A DNA stretch of 64,000 nucleotides from Flavobacterium sp. 9AF (GTDB lineage: Bacteria > Bacteroidota > Bacteroidia > Flavobacteriales > Flavobacteriaceae), in NCBI RefSeq assembly GCF_902506265.1, contig NZ_LR733556.1, forward strand, positions 391,871-455,870, in the 5' to 3' direction. The position numbers were made by a program, and so were the translations under genes. Positions 1-5,479 of the stretch are shown piece after piece (within the stretch, counting starts at the first letter, position 1; every line of letters starts with the position of its first letter). The notes under the pieces were generated by a model that saw only the letters and a program-made list of their open reading frames with translations, searched no databases and was not told where the DNA came from.

Positions 1-788
1 CAATTAAAAAATTCATCTGGAACATGTTCTATTATTTCATCTAAAGGCAGTTTATTCATTAAATGTTCCCAAATATCAATACTGGTTAATTGCGTAATAA
101 TTCGATGCAAACGAACATATTCATCAAATTTGACTTTCATTCGGAAACCATTTTCAAATCTAATTACAAAACCTTCTTTGTTCTCTTTTTCGAGATTTTT
201 TAAAGTCAAAATATCTTCAATTCCATCGTATTTTTCAACTATAGGAAAACCAATGTCTTCCAAAGGCAATTCTTTTCCTGAAGCTATTTCGATAATTCCT
301 AATAAAACCAAAGCTTCAGCTGTACCATAATCTAGAACAATACGGTTTTCTGGATAAATAATTTCAAATAAATAGGTTTTGTTTGGATTTAGATGTTTCC
401 AATTTTCTTTATAAATCGTATGAAGTAATTTTGTTCCTCTTGTCGCTTGCTCACTAGTAAAAGAACCTCTACTTGCTATATACGGTATTTGGTTAACCCA
501 ATACAAAATACCTAACGACCCATCCATCTTGTCATAAACTTCAAAAGAGGTTTTAGGAATTTCGACACCTTCTTGTTCGCCCAAATTAAAAAACTTAGGA
601 AATGGTCTTGCAACAATATTTTGATTACCATCCATAATAATACCACGACAGGCTAAGGTTACTTCATTCCAAAGCCTTTCAAATTGGACAGTTTGAGAAT
701 AGTTGTATATAAATAAATCCCATTCAGGGTGTTTATTTACTTTAATGTATCCTTCATCAATCATTTGTTGCAATAAAGCTTTATTCAT
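1..788 (-). CDS. T4 Rnl1-like RNA ligase, 3' end cut by window start
   Basis: ATP-dependent RNA ligase that would join 5'-phosphate and 3'-OH RNA ends. About 262 residues are visible from the ATG at 788; the C-terminus lies outside the window. The nucleotidyl-transfer motif KMDGS is near residue 87 (Lys87 would be AMP-linked), preceded by ACRGII and RPFPKFFN as in Rnl1-type ligases. Downstream are EGFVIRFENG (motif IV-like) and MKVKFDEY (motif V-like). It is the last visible gene of the minus-strand RNA-repair island and has its own promoter with the island's shared operator (826-844). With the kinase/phosphatase at 3131-4033 it forms the same enzyme pair as T4 Pnk and Rnl1. The family is secure; the substrate (cleaved tRNA or other RNA) is inferred. 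Confidence 0.88.
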   Translation of the reverse strand, partial: MNKALLQQMIDEGYIKVNKHPEWDLFIYNYSQTVQFERLWNEVTLACRGIIMDGNQNIVARPFPKFFNLGEQEGVEIPKTSFEVYDKMDGSLGILYWVNQIPYIASRGSFTSEQATRGTKLLHTIYKENWKHLNPNKTYLFEIIYPENRIVLDYGTAEALVLLGIIEIASGKELPLEDIGFPIVEKYDGIEDILTLKNLEKENKEGFVIRFENGFRMKVKFDEYVRLHRIITQLTSIDIWEHLMNKLPLDEIIEHVPDEFFN

Positions 789-808
789 AACTTTAATTTT
801 TAATAGCA

Positions 809-844
809 CAAAGTTGCATTCTATTTACGCAGTTATTTTGCGTA
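809..844 (-). promoter_or_regulatory. Operator and -7 box of the RNA ligase gene
   Basis: On the plus strand 826-844 reads as a perfect inverted repeat, TACGCA and TGCGTA separated by GTTATTT. Reading the minus strand, a -7-like box CAACTTTG (809-816, one mismatch to TAnnTTTG) follows. The operator centre is 26 bp from the last G of that box, and the ATG at 788 is about 20 nt further. The same motif occurs at 2353, 5415 and 7057. Confidence 0.7.
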
Positions 845-856
845 TATTTTAAAACC

Positions 857-1564
857 CTATTCCGTTGTATGTTCCATTTTAGGGATTTCACTTTCAACAG
901 CATGAATAAAAAGATGAATATACTTTTGAATAGATCGCATAGTTGTATTTGAATCTCTTCTTAAATATATTGCCAATTCTGGATAAAAAGTGGCAACCTC
1001 ATCTTTAGTATATGCTTCCTTATTATCGTACAAAGCCAAAGTTTGTCCTAATTGAAAAGCTAATGATTTTTTCAAATCCAAAGGATTACTTCCTTTTCCA
1101 AAATCTTCTATTTCATTAAAATCAATTGTTTTTAAAACATCCATTTTAGCATAAATATCTTGCTGTAAAGCTTGTTTCACTATTGTTCGATATTGTGTTT
1201 TAGAGATAAAAGATAAAATCATTCGTAAGCCACGTATCATTTTTAAATGTAAATTTCTAGGTAGTTTTTGCTTTATTAGAAGTTCATACTCCTGTGCATG
1301 TAAATGATAGGTACTCAAAATAGCATTGTTGAGTTCGTCAGGTGTTCCTTTATAAACAGAAACAATCTCACCTGCTTTAACAACGGCTAGATTAGCGTTT
1401 ATTAGCTTTTCAGAATATTTTAAAGCTATTTCTTGACTCAGTTCTTTACTAAGACTTAGTTTTTCTAAAATTGTATTTGGCATTTCTTCAATAAAAAAAA
1501 CGACATCATAATCGTTAGAATCAATTGAACCAAAAAAATGATAAGGAGTATTAGTATTTTTCAT
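857..1564 (-). CDS. Nucleotidyltransferase-like protein, copy 2
   Basis: 235-residue protein with an N-terminal GSIDSNDYDV motif (about residues 12-21). This matches the G-S...D-x-D signature of Pol-beta-superfamily nucleotidyltransferases, which transfer nucleotides using two metal-binding aspartates. The rest is mostly helical, without a second domain I recognise. It is a paralogue of the upstream gene: both share the GSxDSxDxDV start, MPNT, LNNA(I/L)L, Y-LH-Q and YRT-IK blocks. It overlaps that gene by 14 bp, so the two are translationally coupled. Its place between an RNA kinase and an RNA ligase suggests RNA 3'-end rebuilding or end modification, which is inference. I cannot name the substrate. 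Confidence 0.72.
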   Translation of the reverse strand: MKNTNTPYHFFGSIDSNDYDVVFFIEEMPNTILEKLSLSKELSQEIALKYSEKLINANLAVVKAGEIVSVYKGTPDELNNAILSTYHLHAQEYELLIKQKLPRNLHLKMIRGLRMILSFISKTQYRTIVKQALQQDIYAKMDVLKTIDFNEIEDFGKGSNPLDLKKSLAFQLGQTLALYDNKEAYTKDEVATFYPELAIYLRRDSNTTMRSIQKYIHLFIHAVESEIPKMEHTTE

Positions 1565-2318
1565 TGATCATGTCTATTAATTCATTATTACATTGTAACA
1601 TACCATTCATTGAATTAAAAATTCCAAAATTTTCAATTATAGAAAGCCATTCTAAAATTGTATTTTGTAAGAAGATTTTATCTTTTTCATGTAGATTTTT
1701 CCTATAAACAAGACGATATGATTCTGGAGCATAATCCACAGCTTCTTTTTTTGTATATATTTCAATATCTTCGATTAATAATGCTTTATTTTGGACAACA
1801 TAAAAAGTAATTATTTTCCATATATCTAAATCAGTAGCATTTTTTTGGTTAAAAGAATTCAAACTAATGAAATCTATTCTCTTGAGAACTTTTATTTTAA
1901 GATTAAAATCATGAACCCCTTTAAGCACTGATTTGATTTCTGTTCTATATTTTGTTCTTGTCAAAAAGGTTAAAATTGTACGAACTGCTTTATAAATGGC
2001 TAGTGTTTTATTTCGCTTTAACACTTGGCAAATCAACAAAGGAAAATGTTGTTCATGCAAATCATATGTCCTTAGCAATGCATTATTTAATGAATCTATC
2101 CATGATTTAGTATATATAGTATCTGTCATCACGTTATTTTCAATAACAGCCAAAGTAGCATTCCATGAAAGATTATATTGATGTTGTAATTCCAATACAA
2201 GTCTTTTCCTTTCTTCTTGTGTATTTGGCATATCTTTCTTTGGAACAACTATTATAACATCTTTGTCGGTAGAATCAGCTGAACCATAAAAATAATAAGT
2301 ATAAGGAAATGTTTTCAT
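1551..2318 (-). CDS. Nucleotidyltransferase-like protein, copy 1
   Basis: 255-residue protein beginning with MKTFPYTYYFYGSADSTDKD; the GSADSTDKDV block is the nucleotidyltransferase signature (metal ligands D-x-D). It aligns over most of its length with the following gene, which it overlaps by 14 bp. Two different but adjacent copies suggest a heterodimer or two specificities. It has its own promoter carrying the island's shared operator (2353-2371). I did not see a CCA-enzyme tail domain or an HEPN partner, so neither a classical CCA-adding enzyme nor a MNT/HEPN toxin pair is favoured. Function in RNA repair is inferred from neighbours. Confidence 0.72.
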   Translation of the reverse strand: MKTFPYTYYFYGSADSTDKDVIIVVPKKDMPNTQEERKRLVLELQHQYNLSWNATLAVIENNVMTDTIYTKSWIDSLNNALLRTYDLHEQHFPLLICQVLKRNKTLAIYKAVRTILTFLTRTKYRTEIKSVLKGVHDFNLKIKVLKRIDFISLNSFNQKNATDLDIWKIITFYVVQNKALLIEDIEIYTKKEAVDYAPESYRLVYRKNLHEKDKIFLQNTILEWLSIIENFGIFNSMNGMLQCNNELIDMINEKY

Positions 2319-2335
2319 CTTTAAAGGATTTAAAG

Positions 2336-2371
2336 TAAAAGTAAAACTTAGATACGCAATTATTTTACGCT
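2336..2371 (-). promoter_or_regulatory. Operator and -7 box of the nucleotidyltransferase pair
   Basis: The 19-bp motif at 2353-2371 reads TACGCA, ATTATTT, TACGCT on the plus strand. On the minus strand a -7-like box TACTTTTA ends at 2336, with the operator centre 26 bp upstream, the same geometry as at 826-844. Confidence 0.65.
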
Positions 2372-2389
2372 GTAAAAATGTAACGAAGT

Positions 2390-3070
2390 TTAAAAGAAAT
2401 TACGGTATTGCATGACTCTAAAATCAAAAGTATTGAAAGCTGGATTTTGTTTTTTTAGATTCTGATACAAAGGAATTTTACTAATAGAAATATTTGCTGC
2501 TCCAGAAACAGAAGTTAATGAAACAGTTTGTATGATACGATTCGTATCTTTTTCTTTTGGATAAATAGAAGGCAAAGTGAATTGATGAATTCTTGGTATT
2601 TCATCGGAAACTAATTCTAACTTCTTACCATACAATTTAAGTTGTTTTCTAAAAAAATATTCAGGTCCGTTTTTACTATTTCCACCAGTAAAGAGTAATG
2701 TAGTAATTGCAGGATAACCTGTAAGATATTGTATTAGGTTTCTTAGGATCACGTTTTCCATACCTAAATCGGAAGCATCAATTTTTGAACGTTCACAACT
2801 TTCAACTATATCACAAACACCTATTTTATGTTTGATTAAAAACGCTTCTCTTTGTTTTACAGCTTCTATAGAATTATCATATCTCAGATTTAGATGATGT
2901 ATTGCATCGATATACAACCAAAGGGAATTGTAATAACTACCATAACAAAAATCGACGTCTTTTTCTAAAAGTTTACCAGTCGAAAATCGTGGAGGTGGTA
3001 AAGTACCTACAATTAATTTTTCAGTATTGGGCTGAATAAAAGGTTTATATGGATGCTTGTGTAAAAACAA
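2390..3070 (-). CDS. Uracil-DNA glycosylase superfamily protein
   Basis: 226-residue protein whose N-terminal part reads KLIVGTLPPPRF (about residues 19-30), followed by YGSYYNSLW. This order resembles the first active-site loop of UDG-fold proteins (G-x-x-P-G/P) and a later GS-x-x-N motif. Its substrate is unknown; a base-excision or nucleic-acid-binding role in this RNA-repair island is inference. The start is TTG at 3070: no in-frame ATG exists nearby upstream, and the ATG 10 nt upstream is in another frame and stops quickly. It lies downstream of the kinase gene, separated by a perfect hairpin (3095-3127). Confidence 0.6.
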   Translation of the reverse strand: MFLHKHPYKPFIQPNTEKLIVGTLPPPRFSTGKLLEKDVDFCYGSYYNSLWLYIDAIHHLNLRYDNSIEAVKQREAFLIKHKIGVCDIVESCERSKIDASDLGMENVILRNLIQYLTGYPAITTLLFTGGNSKNGPEYFFRKQLKLYGKKLELVSDEIPRIHQFTLPSIYPKEKDTNRIIQTVSLTSVSGAANISISKIPLYQNLKKQNPAFNTFDFRVMQYRNFF

Positions 3071-3094
3071 TTTTATGCATTTAAGGAATTATAA

Positions 3095-3127
3095 TTACCC
3101 GACAGTTTTTTGGAAACTGTCGGGTAA
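3095..3127 (-). terminator. Perfect 14-bp hairpin between kinase and UDG-like genes
   Basis: A 14-bp perfect inverted repeat (TTACCCGACAGTTT and its complement) with a 5-nt loop, 3 bp after the kinase stop codon. There is no clear T run on the minus strand, so it may be a transcript-stabilising or processing hairpin rather than a true terminator. Confidence 0.5.
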
Positions 3128-3130
3128 AAG

Positions 3131-4033
3131 TTAAAAATCTCCATAATATACTTGAAAACAAGGTAATTTAAGCTCTTTTCGCCACATATCTACTACTTGA
3201 TTTCTATCATCTAAAACAAATTCAATATAAAACTTATCTTTTATTTCTTCATTAAATAATTCGGTTTTTATAATACTATCTTTTCTACTGTCTTTAGATT
3301 TTCTCATAAATAAGTGATCGTATTCAATGGCATATTTTTCAAGAAATCGCAATGTAGGTTCTTTATATTTGTCTTCTCTACCAGAAAGTAAAATAATAGT
3401 GTAACCTAAATTTTTATAATTTTTCAATACATTCGCAACGGGTTCGTTCAATACATCTTCATCACATTTACTGGCATCAAAAGGATTTCTTCCACTCATT
3501 AAAGCCAGTGTTCCATCTAAATCACAAATAATAGCTTTTGGCAAAGTTGCATCTTGAATAGCATATTCTAAATCTTTTCTTCTTGTTTTTTTAATAGGTT
3601 CAAAATCAAAATTAGTTTTTAAGTTTTCCAATTGCTTGTACATTCCTTCAATAACAGATTTTGGAACAACTCTGCTTCTTTTTTCATTTCTTTCCAATAA
3701 TTCTTCCAAAGGCACATCAAATAATTTGAATTGGATATCAGCCAAATCTTGATAATCTTTAATTGCCGTTTTTATATAGTCTTTTTTTACATGACAATTA
3801 TCTAAAACTACATTCCAGTTATTGGATAGCAATGTTTTTACTTGTTCGTTTACTAATTTAGTAATAATTTTTTCTGCATTTTCATCCATACTTTCCTGGA
3901 ATTGGGAAAATCGGATTTCATCTCTACTAATTCTAAAGGTTTTAGGTTCTGACTTAACTAACCATTCTGCATACGTACTTTTCCCAGATGCTGGACAACC
4001 TATTAGAAGTGTTAGTTTTGGTGTTTTTTTCAT
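3131..4033 (-). CDS. Polynucleotide kinase/3'-phosphatase (T4 Pnk-like)
   Basis: A two-domain RNA end-healing enzyme. The N-terminal P-loop kinase domain has GCPASGKST at about residues 12-20 and would phosphorylate 5'-OH ends. The C-terminal HAD phosphatase domain has CDLDGTLAL at about residues 169-177 and a late DDRNQVVDMW block, and would remove 3'- or 2',3'-cyclic phosphates. At 300 residues with this domain order it matches T4 Pnk (301 residues), not the larger Clostridial Pnkp/Hen1 type. It prepares the ends that the ligase at 1-788 seals. It follows the Y-RNA array on the same strand and may be transcribed with it. The start ATG is at 4033. Confidence 0.88.
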   Translation of the reverse strand: MKKTPKLTLLIGCPASGKSTYAEWLVKSEPKTFRISRDEIRFSQFQESMDENAEKIITKLVNEQVKTLLSNNWNVVLDNCHVKKDYIKTAIKDYQDLADIQFKLFDVPLEELLERNEKRSRVVPKSVIEGMYKQLENLKTNFDFEPIKKTRRKDLEYAIQDATLPKAIICDLDGTLALMSGRNPFDASKCDEDVLNEPVANVLKNYKNLGYTIILLSGREDKYKEPTLRFLEKYAIEYDHLFMRKSKDSRKDSIIKTELFNEEIKDKFYIEFVLDDRNQVVDMWRKELKLPCFQVYYGDF

Positions 4034-4105
4034 TTTTATATTTTATTGAATACGAATTGTACTTCTTATTCGTGTTAATTCTTTATTTCTAATTTTCTCA
4101 ATTAA

Positions 4106-4208
4106 CGTCAATTTGAGTATGACGTGCATCGAAAAGTTTTGTTTTTAATACACGCGTTCTCGATACATTTTTGTTCCGTTGCTCTACACAAAAATACTCG
4201 AACTGACG
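4106..4208. repeat. Interspersed repeat R1, about 103 bp
   Basis: First of two similar units. It opens with CGTCAATTTGAGTA and closes with TACTCGAACTGACG, which are inverted copies differing at two bases, and has an inner CATCGA...TCTCGAT hairpin. It resembles the flavobacterial intergenic repeat seen again at 37160-37265. It lies between the kinase gene and Y RNA A. Confidence 0.6.
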
Positions 4209-4241
4209 GTTATGATTTAATTTTTTTTCTTTACACCATCA

Positions 4242-4347
4242 ACTTCAATTTGAGTATGACGCGCATCGAGAAGTTTTGTTTTCAGTACAAGAGTTCTCGA
4301 AACATTTTTAATTCCACGCTGTTTCATTAAAAACACTCGAACTGACG
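4242..4347. repeat. Interspersed repeat R2, diverged copy of R1
   Basis: It shares TCAATTTGAGTATGACG, CATCGA(A/G)AAGTTTTGTTTT, and the closing ACTCGAACTGACGG with R1. The inner hairpin here is perfect, CGAGAA with TTCTCG. The two copies differ by scattered substitutions, so the duplication is not recent. Confidence 0.6.
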
Positions 4348-4378
4348 GAAAATAGACCATAATAAACCAAGGTAATGT

Positions 4379-4485
4379 TCGAAAAGACACTATATTACAG
4401 AGTGTTACCATTACACCATTCCTTTCGGAATCAGGAATCGAACCTGAAACGTTGTACCCTTAATCGAAGTAATTCTTTTCTACGA
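4379..4485 (-). ncRNA. Y-RNA-like RNA A with permuted tRNA mimic
   Basis: Reading the minus strand 5' to 3': a TCG-TAG-AAAAGA strand, then TACTTCGA, a T arm (4431-4447; stem TCAGG/CCTGA, loop TTCGATT), an acceptor-like stem TTCC/GGAA closed by a GAAA tetraloop (4419-4430), a D arm (4402-4416; GTGT, loop with GGT, ACAC), and a closing strand TCTTTTCGA. The closing strand pairs with TCG and AAAAGA of the 5' strand, leaving TAG bulged. No anticodon arm is present. This order is that of bacterial Y RNAs (YrlA) that bind Ro60/Rsr, whose gene is at 5480-6997. Ends are approximate. Confidence 0.75.
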
Positions 4486-4519
4486 CACTTGATGTTTTTT
4501 AGTATTTATTGATTAGCTG

Positions 4520-4789
4520 TTAGTACTTAGTTTTTTTATTTATATATAAAACTTCTAATTTTTTATCATCAATCTTCCATTGTGTTTTTCTAAACTTTTT
4601 CCAATTACGTTGGTTGTTTTTATCCGTTGAATTTGATGTTTCCCAACCATGTGGAAAACATCTAGAGCAACCTCTATCTTCCCCATTCTTAATTCTTGAT
4701 AATTGTACATTAGACATTTTAGTTGGAAAAGAAATACTACCCATTTTGTCTTTACCAAATGCTTTTTTAAATCTTTTAAATTTTCTCAT
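4520..4789 (-). CDS. Small basic protein inside the Y-RNA array
   Basis: 89-residue, Lys/Arg-rich protein encoded between Y RNAs A and B on their strand. The C-terminal half has GCSRCFPHGWETSNS (about residues 40-54) and then a basic aromatic stretch, RNWKKFRKTQW (about 61-71). The regular Cys-x-x-Cys, His, Trp and basic pattern looks selected rather than random, and suggests a nucleic-acid- or ribosome-binding peptide. I recall similar short Bacteroidota hypothetical proteins but cannot name a family. The start is ATG at 4789; an ATG upstream in another frame is closed at once. The alternative is a chance open frame in AT-rich DNA, which the composition argues against. Confidence 0.6.
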   Translation of the reverse strand: MRKFKRFKKAFGKDKMGSISFPTKMSNVQLSRIKNGEDRGCSRCFPHGWETSNSTDKNNQRNWKKFRKTQWKIDDKKLEVLYINKKTKY

Positions 4790-4882
4790 ACTATTCCATT
4801 AAGTTAAACTTAATAGAATGCACCTTTTAATATTCGTTTATAATTTTTCATTTTTTTTTAATATATAAAATCTAGATAAAAA

Positions 4883-4987
4883 TCGAAAAGATACTATTGC
4901 AGCGTCCTACCATTAGACGACTCCTCACGGAATCAGGATTCGAACCTGAATTACTGGATCCTAAATCGAAGTATTTCTTTTCTACGA
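4883..4987 (-). ncRNA. Y-RNA-like RNA B with permuted tRNA mimic
   Basis: Same layout as RNA A. The 5' strand is TCG-TAG-AAAAG, then ATACTTCGA. The T arm is at 4933-4949 (TCAGG, loop TTCGAAT, CCTGA). The acceptor-like stem TTCC/GGAG is closed by GTGA, another GNRA tetraloop (4921-4932). The D arm is at 4903-4919 (CGTC, loop TAATGGTAG, GACG). The closing strand AGTAT-CTTTTCGA pairs with ATACT, AAAAG and TCG of the 5' strand, again leaving TAG unpaired. D and T loops keep the GG and TTC bases that touch each other in tRNA. Ends are approximate. Confidence 0.78.
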
Positions 4988-4994
4988 CACTAGA

Positions 4995-5235
4995 TGTATT
5001 TTAGTGATTAGTTTTTAGTCATTAGTCCTAATCATTACATTTTAGTTTATAATTTAAAAGTAACAAGGCAAAAAGCGATAAGTGAATCGTACTCTACCGC
5101 TGAGCTACTCTCCCATTTGTTATTTTTTGTGGAAGAGACGGGAATCGAACCCGCGACCACGTCGTTAAAAGCGAAGTAACACTTATCTACGGCACTTGTT
5201 TATTTAGTGATTAGTGATTAGTCATTTAATTTCAA
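4995..5235. repeat. TTAGTGATTAGT-type direct repeats between Y RNAs
   Basis: Runs of the words TTAGTGATTAGT and TAGTCATTAGT occur at about 5001-5030 and 5205-5225, just upstream (on the minus strand) of RNAs B and C. A degenerate run precedes RNA A (4500-4530). The reverse word recurs at 7725-7750 and 36620-36660, so this is a genome-wide simple repeat, not a Y-RNA-specific element. Confidence 0.5.
5076..5192 (-). ncRNA. Y-RNA-like RNA C with full-length tRNA-type acceptor stem
   Basis: The most tRNA-like copy. The T arm (5138-5154: GCGGG, TTCGATT, CCCGT) abuts a 7-nt strand CTCTTCC. After a 16-nt A-rich loop comes GGGAGAG, giving a 7-bp acceptor stem (one G-U). Then TA (like tRNA positions 8-9) and a D arm (5091-5105: GCTC, loop AGCGGTA, GAGT). 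The Y stem is CG-TAG-ATAAGTG with CACTTAT-CG. Its sequence differs from RNAs A and B but keeps pairing and the bulged TAG, which is compensatory change. TTACTTCGC follows as in the others. Confidence 0.8.
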
Positions 5236-5252
5236 AAAGAAAAGAGTAAAAA

Positions 5253-5394
5253 GCAAAAAAAGGCTTTGATGCTTTTGCCATTAAGCTATCTTGAGTACTA
5301 TCCCTGATAGTTTAAACAAGTGTAGGAATCGAACCTACCTATCTGTCTTAGTTTCGAAGGATCTCTTTTTTACGACATCTTTTCTTTATACCTA
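5253..5394 (-). ncRNA. Y-RNA-like RNA D, divergent, with its own promoter
   Basis: The T arm is perfect (5322-5338: GTAGG, TTCGATT, CCTAC). The acceptor-like part is CTTG/CAAG (5317-5320 with 5290-5293), extended by a second hairpin ACTATC-AGG-GATAGT (5297-5311). The D arm is at 5271-5286 (GCTT, AATGGCAA, AAGC). The 5' strand TCGTAAAAAAGAG...CCTTCGA keeps CGTA and CTTCG, but the bulge is TAA and the closing stem (AAAAAAG with CTTTTTT) is weaker. The predicted 5' end, about 5394, follows from the -7 box at 5398-5405. Confidence 0.7.
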
Positions 5395-5397
5395 TTG

Positions 5398-5433
5398 CAA
5401 ATTTATTCTTTCACTACGCAATTATTTTTCATT
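5398..5433 (-). promoter_or_regulatory. Operator and promoter of Y RNA D / Y-RNA array
   Basis: The plus strand at 5415-5433 reads TACGCA, ATTATTT, TTCATT: the left arm and spacer are intact, the right arm is degenerate. On the minus strand a consensus -7 box TAAATTTG (5398-5405) follows, operator centre 26 bp from its G. Transcription would start near 5394, just before RNA D. Confidence 0.7.
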
Positions 5434-5479
5434 GTTTGAAATTACCGCAATTTATATTTACAACTGCGGTAATTTGCTA

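Noticed and set aside
4051..4074. TACGAA...TTCGTG inverted repeat upstream of Pnk as a fifth operator
   Set aside because: Spacer is 12 bp instead of 7, the GC of the core differs, and no -7 box stands at the fixed distance.
4217..4411. 64-codon minus-strand frame across repeat R2
   Set aside because: It overlaps the interspersed repeat and Y RNA A, lacks a plausible start context and looks random.
4379..5394. T arms and D arms could be read as ordinary tRNA genes
   Set aside because: The order is 3' half then 5' half, no anticodon arm lies between them, and the linker is a Y-type stem. They are not decoding tRNAs.
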